Assembly (NCBI RefSeq): GCF_900143275.1 | Contig: NZ_FSRO01000001.1 | Span: 868,001-932,000, forward strand | DNA: 64,000 nt | Reading direction: 5' to 3' | DNA from: Nitrosomonas cryotolerans ATCC 49181 | Lineage (GTDB): Bacteria; Pseudomonadota; Gammaproteobacteria; Burkholderiales; Nitrosomonadaceae | Position numbers and translations under genes: made by a program | Shown here: piece after piece, positions 9,000-18,533 of the stretch | Layout: each line of letters opens with the position of its first letter | Position numbering within the stretch: the first letter of the stretch is position 1 | Notes under the pieces: generated by a model | Told to the model about the DNA's origin: nothing | The model's database searches: none | The model's input: the letters and a program-made list of their open reading frames with translations, nothing else

Positions 9000-9854
9000 A
9001 TGAGTCAGGAATCTGGTCACTATTACGTACCGTCTCCGTCGGGATGGCCTATCGTTGGATCTACAGCAATATTTTTTATGGGATTCGGCGCAGCACTAAC
9101 TATGAATAAGATGGAGCTTGGCTATGGGTTGTTAGCCTTCGGCTTTGCCATTCTTATTTATATGCTCTTTGGTTGGTTTGGTGTGGTAGCACGCGAAAGC
9201 GAAAGCGGGAAATATAGTGGCGGTGTCGATAAATCATTTCGCTGGGGCATGAGTTGGTTTATTTTTTCTGAGGTCATGTTTTTTGCTTCATTTTTTGGCG
9301 CGCTGTTTTATATGCGTGTGCTATCAGTGCCTTGGCTTGCAGAAGAAAGTCAAATGCTTGGTCCAATCTGGTCTGCCTATGAAGGTGGGTGGCCTACATC
9401 GGGACCTGGCAAAACTGATCCATTTACTCCAATGGGTGCATGGGGTCTGCCAGCCATCAACACTTTATTGTTGCTTACTTCGGGCGTGACTTGTACGTTG
9501 GCGCATTGGGCGTTAAAAGAAAATAGACGCGGTGCGTTGAAGATGTGGTTGTTGGCAACCATATTCTTGGGCGTGTTATTTCTATGCTTGCAAGGATATG
9601 AATATGTGCATGCATACAATGATCTTAATCTTAAAATGACGTCAGGCGCATACGGATCTTCATTTTTTATGCTGACGGGTTTTCATGGATTCCATGTAAC
9701 ACTAGGCACGATCATGCTGATAGTAATATTTTTCCGTTCAGCTGCGGGACATTTTACACCTGAAAATCATTTTGGATTTGAGGGCGTTGCATGGTACTGG
9801 CACTTTGTTGACGTTGTCTGGCTCGGATTATTTATATTTGTATATTTATTATAA
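9000..9854 (+). CDS. coxC: Cytochrome c oxidase subunit III
   Basis: Seven-helix subunit III, which stabilises the oxidase and proton uptake. Signatures include FFGALFYMR, the conserved acidic WFIFSEVMFF, and the ending FHGFHVTLG ... WYWHFVDVVWLGLF. An upstream in-frame ATG lies at 8994, but AGGAGG (8988-8993) directly abuts it. The ATG at 9000 has six-base spacing and encodes MSQESGHYYVPSPSG, the usual N-terminus, so 9000 is chosen (284 aa). It follows the DUF2970 gene by about 30 bases. Confidence 0.96.
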   Translation: MSQESGHYYVPSPSGWPIVGSTAIFFMGFGAALTMNKMELGYGLLAFGFAILIYMLFGWFGVVARESESGKYSGGVDKSFRWGMSWFIFSEVMFFASFFGALFYMRVLSVPWLAEESQMLGPIWSAYEGGWPTSGPGKTDPFTPMGAWGLPAINTLLLLTSGVTCTLAHWALKENRRGALKMWLLATIFLGVLFLCLQGYEYVHAYNDLNLKMTSGAYGSSFFMLTGFHGFHVTLGTIMLIVIFFRSAAGHFTPENHFGFEGVAWYWHFVDVVWLGLFIFVYLL

Positions 9855-9883
9855 ATAACCTGTAGCACTGATTCTGAAAACGT

Positions 9884-9946
9884 GAATTCCGGCTTTTATA
9901 TATCATTTTTAATTTATGACAGCTGTTTTATAAAAGCTTGGAATTC
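9884..9946. repeat. Imperfect 17-bp inverted repeat downstream of coxC
   Basis: GAATTCCGGCTTTTATA (9884-9900) pairs with TATAAAAGCTTGGAATTC (9929-9946) across a 28-base loop; one arm has two bases where the other has one. No T tract follows, so it is not a standard terminator. It lies 30 bases after the coxC stop and could stabilise the upstream mRNA or be a short mobile relic. Confidence 0.55.
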
Positions 9947-10084
9947 TCTGATGGCATGTAGTAAACAAGGCAATAATAAGATCTGAGTGTTCTCCATCAA
10001 TTAATAAACTGATTGTTTCGCACTGACACGATATTATCGTGAATAGACAGAAAGATAATATGTAAATACTATGTGTAAAAAACA

Positions 10085-10813
10085 ATGACTATACTGGGAT
10101 ACAGCATTAAGCCAAAGTTATGGTCGGTTATTGTTACCATGATATTTTTTGTCTTGTTTATTCAGCTTGGGAATTGGCAGTTATCTCGTGCTGACGAGAA
10201 AAAAATGCGGCAAGAGCAATTGGATCAGTTGTCTAAGGAACCGATAGTTACACTTCCTGACTCACTCGTCAAACTAAAGGATTTTCAATACCGTATGGTA
10301 GAGGTGCGTGGCGAATACGTTCCAAAGCATACAATTTTGCTAGACAATAAAACGTTTAAAGGGATAGCTGGTTATCATGTGCTTACTCCAATTAGACTAG
10401 TTGATAGCTCCACACATGTATTGATTAATAGAGGTTGGATAGCTACAGGCCCAGATCGAACCCGGCTGCCTGAATTGCCTGTGATGGAGGGAGAAGTCAC
10501 TGTTACAGGGATTGTTGTTTCCCCAATACAAAGAATGTTGCAGCTATCTGAGCCGGTTGGAAGGAATGTAGTATGGGGAAATTTTGATTTAAAGCGGTAC
10601 GAAGAAATTACTGGACTTGTTTTGCAACCAGTTTTGGTGTTGCAGAAAAATGAGTCAGAAGATGGTTTAGTTCGTCAATGGGAAAGACCAGGTTCAGGAT
10701 CTGATAGAAATTTAGGTTATGCGATCCAATGGTTTTCTTTGGCGGGGACAATAATCGTTATTTTTTTGGTGTTGAATGTCAAACGAAGTCGTTCAGAAAA
10801 CAAACAGACGTAA
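10085..10813 (+). CDS. SURF1 family cytochrome oxidase assembly protein
   Basis: SURF1 (Shy1) homologue, needed for heme a insertion or early assembly of subunit I. The 242-aa protein shows the family architecture: an N-terminal helix (about 13-30) ending LGNWQLSRADEK, a periplasmic domain with LLDNKTFKGIAGYHVLTP and LINRGWI, and a C-terminal helix preceded by GYAIQWFSLAG. The last 38 bases overlap the next gene. A 230-base gap separates it from coxC, so it may have its own promoter. Confidence 0.93.
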   Translation: MTILGYSIKPKLWSVIVTMIFFVLFIQLGNWQLSRADEKKMRQEQLDQLSKEPIVTLPDSLVKLKDFQYRMVEVRGEYVPKHTILLDNKTFKGIAGYHVLTPIRLVDSSTHVLINRGWIATGPDRTRLPELPVMEGEVTVTGIVVSPIQRMLQLSEPVGRNVVWGNFDLKRYEEITGLVLQPVLVLQKNESEDGLVRQWERPGSGSDRNLGYAIQWFSLAGTIIVIFLVLNVKRSRSENKQT

Positions 10814-11357
10814 GTTATTAATATTGATATTGTTAATGTGTGCGCCTGTCGTGGTTTCATACCTATTGTATTTTTTTGAATTTCGGCCAGGAAGTATTAA
10901 TTATGGAGAGCTGATAGCGGTTAATAAATTATCAGGCTCAGGTGTTAATCAGAAAGATAATACGATATTTAGAATGCGTGATCTGCGTGGTAAATGGATA
11001 ATGATGACAGTGGATTCAGGAAATTGTGATGAGGCTTGTCAAACGAAACTTTACCACATGCGTCAGGTTCGCCTGGTTCAGAATAAGGAGAAGCATCGTG
11101 TTGAACGACTTTGGCTCATCGATGACGATATTTCTCCTGAGACGGAATTAGCTGAAAAATATGAAGGCACATTTTTTGTTAACACAAAAGATAGTGATCT
11201 GCTTGATGCCATTCCACCGAGAGAGTTACAAAGAAAATATATTTATCTGATTGACCCATTGGGAAATTTAATGATGCGTTATCCTGAAGGTGCCGATCCG
11301 ACAAAAATGGGCAAGGATATTAAGCGACTGCTACATGTATCGCAACTAGAACATTGA
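10776..11357 (+). CDS. SCO-like, membrane-anchored thioredoxin-fold protein of the cox cluster
   Basis: 193-aa protein with an N-terminal helix (about 13-33) and a thioredoxin-like periplasmic domain. A CxxxC pair (C84, C88 in GNCDEACQTK) matches the SCO/SenC copper-binding motif. The histidine that completes the SCO copper site, normally before the YLIDPLG strand, is not visible; the sequence there is ELQRKYIYLIDPLG. It may therefore be a thiol-reductase-like accessory rather than a CuA metallochaperone. It overlaps SURF1 by 38 bases and corresponds in position to the small transmembrane protein usually found between SURF1 and ctaA. Confidence 0.75.
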   Translation: MSNEVVQKTNRRKLLILILLMCAPVVVSYLLYFFEFRPGSINYGELIAVNKLSGSGVNQKDNTIFRMRDLRGKWIMMTVDSGNCDEACQTKLYHMRQVRLVQNKEKHRVERLWLIDDDISPETELAEKYEGTFFVNTKDSDLLDAIPPRELQRKYIYLIDPLGNLMMRYPEGADPTKMGKDIKRLLHVSQLEH

Positions 11358-11551
11358 AGCTTTTTAGCAAAGTTTTTATACAGCTGGAAATGAGTAGTCA
11401 GGGTTTGTACAGTGTAATTTTATAAGATTGTACAAAATGGATATTAGGAAATTTTAGTATCCTGATTAAGGCATAAAAGAGAATAGTTAGTCACGTTCTA
11501 TTACATGATGAATTGAGCATTCGATTCGTAATAAAATTGGAGATGAGTGAA

Positions 11552-12445
11552 ATGGCAACGAGTATAGCATGGCAGACGACGGCATCGCGGATACAGCAAT
11601 TCTATCGGTTGACGAAACCACGGGTTGTGTCACTGATTGTGTTTACGGCATTTATCGGTATGTTTCTTGCTGTTCCGGGTGCAGTTCCGTTAGATGCGTT
11701 AATATTCGGTACATTAGGGATTGCTTTAGTGGCAGGTGCAGCAGCTGCCTTGAATTGCTTAGTGGAATATAAATTTGATGCTGTTATGGCGCGTACACGT
11801 GGTAGACCGTTACCACAGGGACAAGTCAGCACACTAGAAACGTTGTTTTTCTTAGGTTTGGTTGGCGGTTCAGGCTTGTTTATACTTCACCAATGGGTGA
11901 ATCCACTAACCATGTGGCTGACACTGGCAACGTTTGTTGGCTATGCGATCATTTATACCATTATTCTAAAACCCTTAACACCTCAGAATATTGTCATTGG
12001 TGGCGCATCAGGTGCCATGCCTCCCGTATTGGGCTGGACAGCGGTTACAGGTGAGATCACAGCCGATGCTTTACTTCTGTTTTTGATAATCTTCGCATGG
12101 ACCCCACCTCATTTCTGGGCGCTCGCACTTTATCGAAAGAAAGAGTATGCAGAGATTGGTATGCCGATGCTTCCGGTTACACACGGTGATCAATTTACGC
12201 GTTTACACGTTTTACTGTACACCGTAATATTATGTATTGTGACTGTACTACCATACATCACGCAAATGAGTGGCCTGATTTATTTAGCCAGCGCTGTAAT
12301 TTTAGATGCTGTCTTTATGTACTATGCTATAGAAATTTATCGTAATTATAGCGATCAGTTGGCACGGAAGGCCTTCCGCTTTTCGATTTTATATTTAGCG
12401 TTACTATTTGTTGCATTATTAATTGATCATTATTTTTATTTCTAA
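11552..12445 (+). CDS. ctaB: Protoheme IX farnesyltransferase (heme O synthase)
   Basis: Polytopic prenyltransferase that converts heme b to heme o, the first step toward heme a for this oxidase. Prenyl-diphosphate-binding signature [21 protein letters not shown] and the second motif [25 protein letters not shown] are clear, with about nine helices. The longest frame starts at TTG 11513, but GGAG (11539-11542) is well spaced for ATG 11552, giving [12 protein letters not shown] and 297 aa; ATG 11543 has no spaced site. The heme a synthase gene ctaA, usually immediately upstream, is absent. Confidence 0.96.
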   Translation: MATSIAWQTTASRIQQFYRLTKPRVVSLIVFTAFIGMFLAVPGAVPLDALIFGTLGIALVAGAAAALNCLVEYKFDAVMARTRGRPLPQGQVSTLETLFFLGLVGGSGLFILHQWVNPLTMWLTLATFVGYAIIYTIILKPLTPQNIVIGGASGAMPPVLGWTAVTGEITADALLLFLIIFAWTPPHFWALALYRKKEYAEIGMPMLPVTHGDQFTRLHVLLYTVILCIVTVLPYITQMSGLIYLASAVILDAVFMYYAIEIYRNYSDQLARKAFRFSILYLALLFVALLIDHYFYF

Positions 12446-12452
12446 GTAATGC

Positions 12453-12506
12453 GGTGGAATGCGATCAAGCGATTATGACCCTGTAAACAAGTTGCCGCAT
12501 TCCACC
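12453..12506. repeat. 11-bp perfect inverted repeat after ctaB
   Basis: GGTGGAATGCG (12453-12463) and CGCATTCCACC (12496-12506) are perfect complements separated by 32 bases, 8 bases after the ctaB stop. A short T-containing run follows (CATTCTTTCT). It may act as a terminator for ctaB or be part of the adjoining IS relic. Confidence 0.5.
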
Positions 12507-12537
12507 ATTCTTTCTACGGGCGAGAGCTTGCGGGGGT

Positions 12538-12801
12538 ATTGAGCGATGGTATCCAAGTAGCAAACGCTACTCGGAATGTGGGCATACGGTAAATAAGATG
12601 TCTTTGAATGTGTACGAATGGACTTTTCCGGAATGCGAATCAATCCATGATCGAGATATCAACGCAGCACGTAATGTTTTGGCCGCTGGACTAGCAGTGT
12701 CAGCCCTTGGAGAAAATCCGTAAGTCTTATTTGTATTTAGGTGCGCCGGGTTGGATTCGTTGAATTGGGGATTCTCTTCGTAAACGAGGGGGAGCGGTCA
12801 A
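12538..12801 (+). pseudogene. IS200/IS605-type tnpB 3' remnant with right end
   Basis: A frame from about 12538 to the TAA at 12721 reads RWYPSSKRYSECG, then CESIHDRDINAARN, then VLAAGLAVSALGENP. This is the C-terminal zinc-finger and RuvC-III DRDxNAAxN region of TnpB (OrfB). The first zinc cysteine is replaced by tyrosine (KRYSEC) and the second pair is damaged, so the copy is dead. Nothing upstream is recognisable as TnpB. About 40 bases after the stop, a GATTCTCTTCG ... ACGAGGGGGAG hairpin followed by CGGTCAA looks like the element's right end. Its last bases overlap the stop codon of the convergent flavoprotein gene (12798-12800). Confidence 0.85.
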
Positions 12802-14207
12802 GGAAATAATTTTCCGGGATTCAGGATGTTATTGGGATCAAATAATCGCTTAATCTGTTTCATTAGATTCAATGTAACAGGGTCAATTTCTTTATTGATA
12901 TAAGCCCGCTTTTCACTACCAATTCCGTGTTCGCCGGATAATGTGCCTTTCAGTTTTATCGTAAGATCAAAAATTTCGTTTAAACATTCTTCGGCTCTGC
13001 TTACTTCCCCCGGATCGTCTGGATTAATTAATAAATTGACGTGAATATTGCCATTGCCGGCATGACCAAAGTTAACATTAGCGAGTTGATATCGATCACT
13101 TAGTTGAGTGAGCCCATCCAATAATTCCGGAAGCGAGTTAATGGGGACAACGATATCTTCATTTATTTTTTTTGGTGCAATGTCGCGAAGCAGCGGTGAT
13201 AAAGCCTTGCGTGTTTTCCACAGATGAGCTGTGTCACGCGTGTTCTCTACCTGTAACAGCCCATCCGTATGGCACGCGTCCATTACTGTAGTAATGAGAT
13301 TCGGAATATCATAGGATGAGCCATCAACCTCGATCATAAGCATGGCACGGGAATGTGCGGGTAACATGTTAGGAAAGCGCCCTCGTATCAGTGCTAACGA
13401 ACCGGCATCCATAAATTCAAGTGCGCTGGGAATTTGAGATAGTGACATGATTTTAACGATTGCGGCAGCACAGCTTGCGATATCACGATAATGGGCCGTA
13501 ATACCGGCAATAGCATCAGGCAGCGAGGTTAATTTGAGAGTAGCTTCTGTAATGACCGCAAGTGTTCCCTCTGACCCAATGAGCAAGCGAGTCAGATCAT
13601 AACCGACGACACCTTTAGTCGTATAACAACCCGTTTTGATAATATCGCCTGCTCCTGTGACGGCTTTTAACCCCAATACATGATCACGCGTTGTGCCATA
13701 TTTGACAGCGTGAGGACCACCTGCTGAAGTGGCGATATTGCCACCGAGACTACAATACATCGCACTGGAGGGATCTGGCGGCCAAAAAAAACCATGTGGC
13801 TTGGCTGCATCCTGAATAGATTGATTTGTTACGCCCGGTTCAGCGACAATGACACGGTTGGCCGGATCAACCGTGATAATATTCAACATCCGCTCAAGCG
13901 ATAATGCGATACCGCCCAGCTCAGGTAAACTTCCCCCAGCTGTGCCTGTCCCTCGACCTCGTGGAATAAGTGGGATGTTGTGTTGATTACAGAGCAATAT
14001 TGCTGTTTGTATTTCGGCGGAGGTCAATGGGAAAATAACAGCGTCAGGTGGATAGATTTTCCGACTGTTGTCATAGGCATATGTATAGCAGTCAACCGGA
14101 TCAATATACAGCCGATCGGTAGGAAATACTGCTTGAAGAGATGAGAGAAGTTTGGATGGCAGCATCTTGGTTGGAAGGTTAATAAATAATAAGAATAATG
14201 AAAGCAA
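12798..14207 (-). CDS. FAD-linked oxidase, GlcD / D-lactate dehydrogenase type
   Basis: Flavoprotein of the VAO/PCMH fold (FAD_binding_4 plus FAD-oxidase C domain) that oxidises glycolate, D-lactate or a similar 2-hydroxy acid. The FAD-binding segment PRGRGTGTAGGSLP lies at about residues 84-97, GGNIATSAGGPHAVKYG follows, and the C-terminal domain carries NFGHAGNGNIHVN and LSGEHGIG. Length 469 aa from ATG 14207, but ATG 14165 (MLPSKLLSSL) gives a more typical N-terminus. No glcE or glcF is adjacent, so it probably acts as a one-subunit dehydrogenase. Substrate is not determinable from sequence. Confidence 0.9.
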   Translation of the reverse strand: MLSLFLLFINLPTKMLPSKLLSSLQAVFPTDRLYIDPVDCYTYAYDNSRKIYPPDAVIFPLTSAEIQTAILLCNQHNIPLIPRGRGTGTAGGSLPELGGIALSLERMLNIITVDPANRVIVAEPGVTNQSIQDAAKPHGFFWPPDPSSAMYCSLGGNIATSAGGPHAVKYGTTRDHVLGLKAVTGAGDIIKTGCYTTKGVVGYDLTRLLIGSEGTLAVITEATLKLTSLPDAIAGITAHYRDIASCAAAIVKIMSLSQIPSALEFMDAGSLALIRGRFPNMLPAHSRAMLMIEVDGSSYDIPNLITTVMDACHTDGLLQVENTRDTAHLWKTRKALSPLLRDIAPKKINEDIVVPINSLPELLDGLTQLSDRYQLANVNFGHAGNGNIHVNLLINPDDPGEVSRAEECLNEIFDLTIKLKGTLSGEHGIGSEKRAYINKEIDPVTLNLMKQIKRLFDPNNILNPGKLFP

Positions 14208-14237
14208 CCGGTGATTGATATTAAATCGTGTTCAGTA

Positions 14238-14825
14238 TTAATTTAAATATTCAAATACTTTAACGACTTTAAGTACACCTGTTGTGGAGCTGGCGATTTC
14301 TGCGGCACTTTCGGCTTCCTGTCGTTTAACTCTTCCGAGTAAATAAACGGTCTGATTTTCAGTGACTACTTTTATATGGTTAATCTGAAACTTCTGAGCG
14401 CTTAGGAATCGGGCCTTAATCTTGGATGTGATCAAAGCATCATTACTGCGCGAAGCTAATGAGCTTTTACTGGAAATGCTAATCTCATTAACAATATTGC
14501 GTACATTTTCGATGCTCATTACTAATTTCTCTGCCTGCTGTTTCATTGTTTCATTGGGCACTTCTCCCGTTAACAATACTATACGATTAAAACTAGTGAC
14601 ATTAATATGGACGCTATCTCCTAGTTGTTGATTAATGCGTCGGGCACTCTTTAATTCAATAGATTCGTCTTCTATAAATATGCCACCGCTACGCCGATCC
14701 TCGGATATAACAGCACCAGTACTAGCGCCGACGCCAACGCCGATTGCGACGAGCGGTACACAGCCAATAAGAGCGGGACTGAATAAGACAGTAAGAAATA
14801 AATAATTTATATTCAGATTTTTCAT
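14238..14825 (-). CDS. BON-domain outer-membrane lipoprotein (DolP/OsmY-like)
   Basis: 195-aa lipoprotein with the lipidation cysteine in SPALIGC at residue 22, a glycine-rich linker (VAIGVGVGASTGAV), and two BON domains at about 50-115 and 125-190, each with the conserved glycine (LLTGEVP and YLLGRVKR). The family includes E. coli DolP (YraP), which binds anionic phospholipid at the division site and supports outer-membrane integrity. It is 30 bases upstream of the flavoprotein gene in the same direction, but a shared function is not obvious. Confidence 0.88.
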   Translation of the reverse strand: MKNLNINYLFLTVLFSPALIGCVPLVAIGVGVGASTGAVISEDRRSGGIFIEDESIELKSARRINQQLGDSVHINVTSFNRIVLLTGEVPNETMKQQAEKLVMSIENVRNIVNEISISSKSSLASRSNDALITSKIKARFLSAQKFQINHIKVVTENQTVYLLGRVKRQEAESAAEIASSTTGVLKVVKVFEYLN

Positions 14826-14987
14826 TTATGATGCTCTCAAGAATGGATCAATTTTACGTTTGATAATACAGTAAAATGGCAGGATATCGCACACTGGCTA
14901 GTTTAGATGCTTGCAATAGGTGAAACCAAAAATAAGGCTTATGTGGTAGGCTGATAATAAACCCGCTAGGTTATTTGTGAATTAAAG

Positions 14988-15356
14988 ATGCTGATAATTA
15001 GAAAAATTCTGATAGTAGACGATTCGCCAACAGAACGACATATACTATCTAATATCCTGACCAGAAATGGTTATCAGATAGGCGTTGCTGGAAGTGGGGA
15101 AGAGGGTGTGGCAAAAACCAGGGAAATGATGCCAGATCTCATTTTAATGGACGTAGTTATGCCCGGGCTAAACGGATTTCAAGCAACTCGAATAATTGCA
15201 AGAGATAAAACGACTCAACATATTCCAATTATTATCTGTACCACTAAAGGCCAAGAAACTGATAAGATCTGGGGATTGCGACAGGGGGCCAAGGACTATA
15301 TCATTAAACCTATTGTTGTTGAGGAATTATTACAGAAAATAATAAAACTAAACTAA
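14988..15356 (+). CDS. pilH: PilH/PilG-type CheY-like response regulator
   Basis: Single receiver domain, 122 aa: acidic pocket D11/D12, phospho-acceptor D55 in LILMDVVMP, T85/T86 switch region and K107 in YIIKP. The sequence resembles the twitching-motility regulators PilG/PilH more than flagellar CheY. It is followed by a CheW-like gene 3 bases downstream, the pilH-pilI order of the Pil-Chp system. pilJ and the pilL/chpA kinase are not adjacent. No strong ribosome binding site precedes the ATG. Confidence 0.8.
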   Translation: MLIIRKILIVDDSPTERHILSNILTRNGYQIGVAGSGEEGVAKTREMMPDLILMDVVMPGLNGFQATRIIARDKTTQHIPIIICTTKGQETDKIWGLRQGAKDYIIKPIVVEELLQKIIKLN

Positions 15357-15359
15357 GGC

Positions 15360-15875
15360 ATGGTTGAACCAATAAGCATGAGGGCATATCAGCTAGCTCT
15401 TTCTGAGCAATTAAAGAATGCAACGGTGGCTGCACCTGCTACCACTATGTTGGGGGTGGCCTTGGGAAAAGATCGTTGGCTGATACATATGAATGAGGTA
15501 AATGAAGTATTACAAATGCCGAGACTCATGCCAGTATCGTTGACGCAGCCTTGGTTTTTGGGTATGGCTAATGTACGTGGGAATTTATACGGTATTACTG
15601 ATTTGCGCGTGTATTACGGCGGTGTTCCTGCTCCGTTAAGTTTGAAGATGCGTATATTGCTAGTTTCACCTCGTTTTGGCATTAATAGTGGATTATTGGT
15701 CAGTAGCATGTTAGGCATTAGAAGTTTATCTGATTTTGAATTGATAAAAGATATAAGTGGCGAGGATCGCATAGGTATGGCTGGTCATTATAGGGATAAG
15801 ACAGGACGGATCTGGCGTGAATTGAGCCTGCAAGAATTGATGGAAGATAGAAAATTTCTACAGATTGCCTTATAA
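15360..15875 (+). CDS. pilI: CheW-like adaptor protein, PilI type
   Basis: 171-aa CheW-domain protein coupling a receptor (PilJ) to the histidine kinase of the Pil-Chp twitching pathway. CheW landmarks are visible: GKDRWLIHMNEVNEVL, then PWFLGMANVRGNLYGITDL, and a late LSLQELMED. It starts 3 bases after the pilH stop, with TAAGG as the only ribosome-binding element; ATG 15378 is an alternative start. The cluster stops here and argB follows, so the partner receptor and kinase must be elsewhere. Confidence 0.82.
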   Translation: MVEPISMRAYQLALSEQLKNATVAAPATTMLGVALGKDRWLIHMNEVNEVLQMPRLMPVSLTQPWFLGMANVRGNLYGITDLRVYYGGVPAPLSLKMRILLVSPRFGINSGLLVSSMLGIRSLSDFELIKDISGEDRIGMAGHYRDKTGRIWRELSLQELMEDRKFLQIAL

Positions 15876-15955
15876 ATAATGAAAAGTTTTTTATCCGAAT
15901 CTGTCAGGAAGAAATAATCTAAGAAATGTTGTTTTTTGTAGAAACAGACCATTAA

Positions 15956-16858
<903 letters not shown>

Positions 16859-16911
16859 ATAGGATAGCCAATTTTTATTCTGAAATAAGACAAAGAACCG
16901 ATTCAGTATAT

Positions 16912-17637
16912 TTATATTTTTTTTTCTAATGCGCTCAATATACCGCGCAGGATACTTACTTCTTCTTTTTCTAATCGGGCGCGCGCGTACAAGCGACGTA
17001 TGCGCTGCATTAATCGCCTGGGTTTTTCTGGGTCAAGGAAATCGCTTGTAATCATCGCCTGTTCCAGGTGATGGTAGAATAATTCAATCTCGTTGAAGCT
17101 GGCCGGTGTACCGGGTGCCTGCGGGGGAGGCTCGATTCCGAGTAGTGCCATACGTAATTCATATGCCATGACCTGTACTGCGCTCGCAAGATTGAGAGAG
17201 GAGTAATCAGGGTTAGTCGGGATATGTACAATGATTTGACATTTATTGACCTCTGCTGTGGTAAGACCAGAAGTTTCCGCGCCGAAAACCAGAGCAACCG
17301 GGTGTTTCTGAGCGTAATTTAATAGTTCCTGTGCACCTTGGCGTGAATTGAACATGGCATGGGAAAGTCCGCGCGGACGCGCTGTCATCGCGGCTGCCAG
17401 TACTGTATTATCCAAGGCTTGATCTAAATGAGTACAGATTGTGATCCTGTTCAGTATATCGCGTGCATTAACTGCTCGGATTTCCGCTTCTTTATCAGGA
17501 AATTGCTTAGGATTTATGAGATAAAGTGAAGTCAGGCCCATTGTTTTCATGGCGCGTGCGGTTGCCCCAATGTTGCCGGGATGGCTCGTGTGGCTGAGTA
17601 CGATGCGGACATTCTCAAGCGGAGAGGAAGGATTCAT
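16912..17637 (-). CDS. trmJ: tRNA (cytidine/uridine-32-2'-O-)-methyltransferase TrmJ
   Basis: SPOUT-class methyltransferase that modifies position 32 of several tRNAs using SAM. The 241-aa protein has an N-terminal RIVLSHTSHPGNIGATARAMKTMG block and the trefoil-knot elements VFGAETSGLTTAE and IPTNPDYSSLNLASAVQ. The C-terminal helix pair (FNEIELFYHHLEQAM) is the TrmJ-specific extension. It is divergent from suhB with a 44-base spacer, an arrangement common in proteobacteria. Confidence 0.94.
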   Translation of the reverse strand: MNPSSPLENVRIVLSHTSHPGNIGATARAMKTMGLTSLYLINPKQFPDKEAEIRAVNARDILNRITICTHLDQALDNTVLAAAMTARPRGLSHAMFNSRQGAQELLNYAQKHPVALVFGAETSGLTTAEVNKCQIIVHIPTNPDYSSLNLASAVQVMAYELRMALLGIEPPPQAPGTPASFNEIELFYHHLEQAMITSDFLDPEKPRRLMQRIRRLYARARLEKEEVSILRGILSALEKKI

Positions 17638-17681
17638 ATTAAAATTATAACTTTATCTAATCTAATCTAGAATCTAAAAAA

Positions 17682-18509
17682 ATGCACCCAATGCTTAACA
17701 CAGCGGTAAAAGCCGCGCGCCGTGCTGGCAATATTATCAATCAGGCATCAAAGAATCTTGATTTGCTGCATGTCTCAAAAAAGTCACACAGTGATTTTGT
17801 CAGTGAGGTAGATGGCGCAGCAGAGGATGCTATTATCAAGATCCTGCTGGATGCGTATCCGAATCACTCCATTTTAGCAGAAGAGAGCGGCGCACGAGGC
17901 GACTTAAGTCAATCTGAATATCAGTGGATTATCGATCCGCTTGATGGCACCACTAATTTTCTGCACGGTTTTCCTCAGTATGCCGTATCCATTGCATTGA
18001 CACACAAAGGTATTCTGAATCAGGCCGTCATCTATAATCCGACGAATAATGAATTGTTTGTCGCCAGTCGTGGGCATGGTGCATATCTGAATAATCACCG
18101 GTTGCGGGTAAGTAAACGTACTCGACTCGCTGATTGTTTGCTAGGCACTGGTTTTCCATTTAGAGAATTTTCTCATCTGGATGCCTATCTTGCCATGTTC
18201 AAGGATTTGATCCCCAGAACGGTCGGAATTCGTCGCCCAGGTTCTGCTGCATTGGATTTGGCTTATGTCGCTGCTGGCCGCTATGATGGTTTCTGGGAAA
18301 TCGGATTGTCGCCTTGGGATATTGCGGCAGGTTGCTTATTAATTACTGAAGCAGGTGGACTGGTCGGGGATCTGCAGGGTAATGATACACAGATTCAAAG
18401 TGGTCAGATTGTGGCAGGTAACCCTAAGGTTTTTGCGCAGTTACTACAGGTTATTGCGCCCCACTTGACTGATGAGTTAATCGAGGCACAGAAACCAGCC
18501 GCCACGTAA
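17682..18509 (+). CDS. suhB: Inositol-1-monophosphatase family protein SuhB
   Basis: Mg-dependent phosphatase; in E. coli SuhB also joins the Nus factors in rRNA antitermination. The 275-aa protein shows metal ligands in SILAEESG, then [11 protein letters not shown], and SPWDIAAG near the C-terminus. Start ATG 17682; the second ATG at 17691 is also possible. Divergent from trmJ. Confidence 0.95.
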   Translation: MHPMLNTAVKAARRAGNIINQASKNLDLLHVSKKSHSDFVSEVDGAAEDAIIKILLDAYPNHSILAEESGARGDLSQSEYQWIIDPLDGTTNFLHGFPQYAVSIALTHKGILNQAVIYNPTNNELFVASRGHGAYLNNHRLRVSKRTRLADCLLGTGFPFREFSHLDAYLAMFKDLIPRTVGIRRPGSAALDLAYVAAGRYDGFWEIGLSPWDIAAGCLLITEAGGLVGDLQGNDTQIQSGQIVAGNPKVFAQLLQVIAPHLTDELIEAQKPAAT

Positions 18510-18533
18510 TACTTGATAGCCGGTTTCCGCTAC

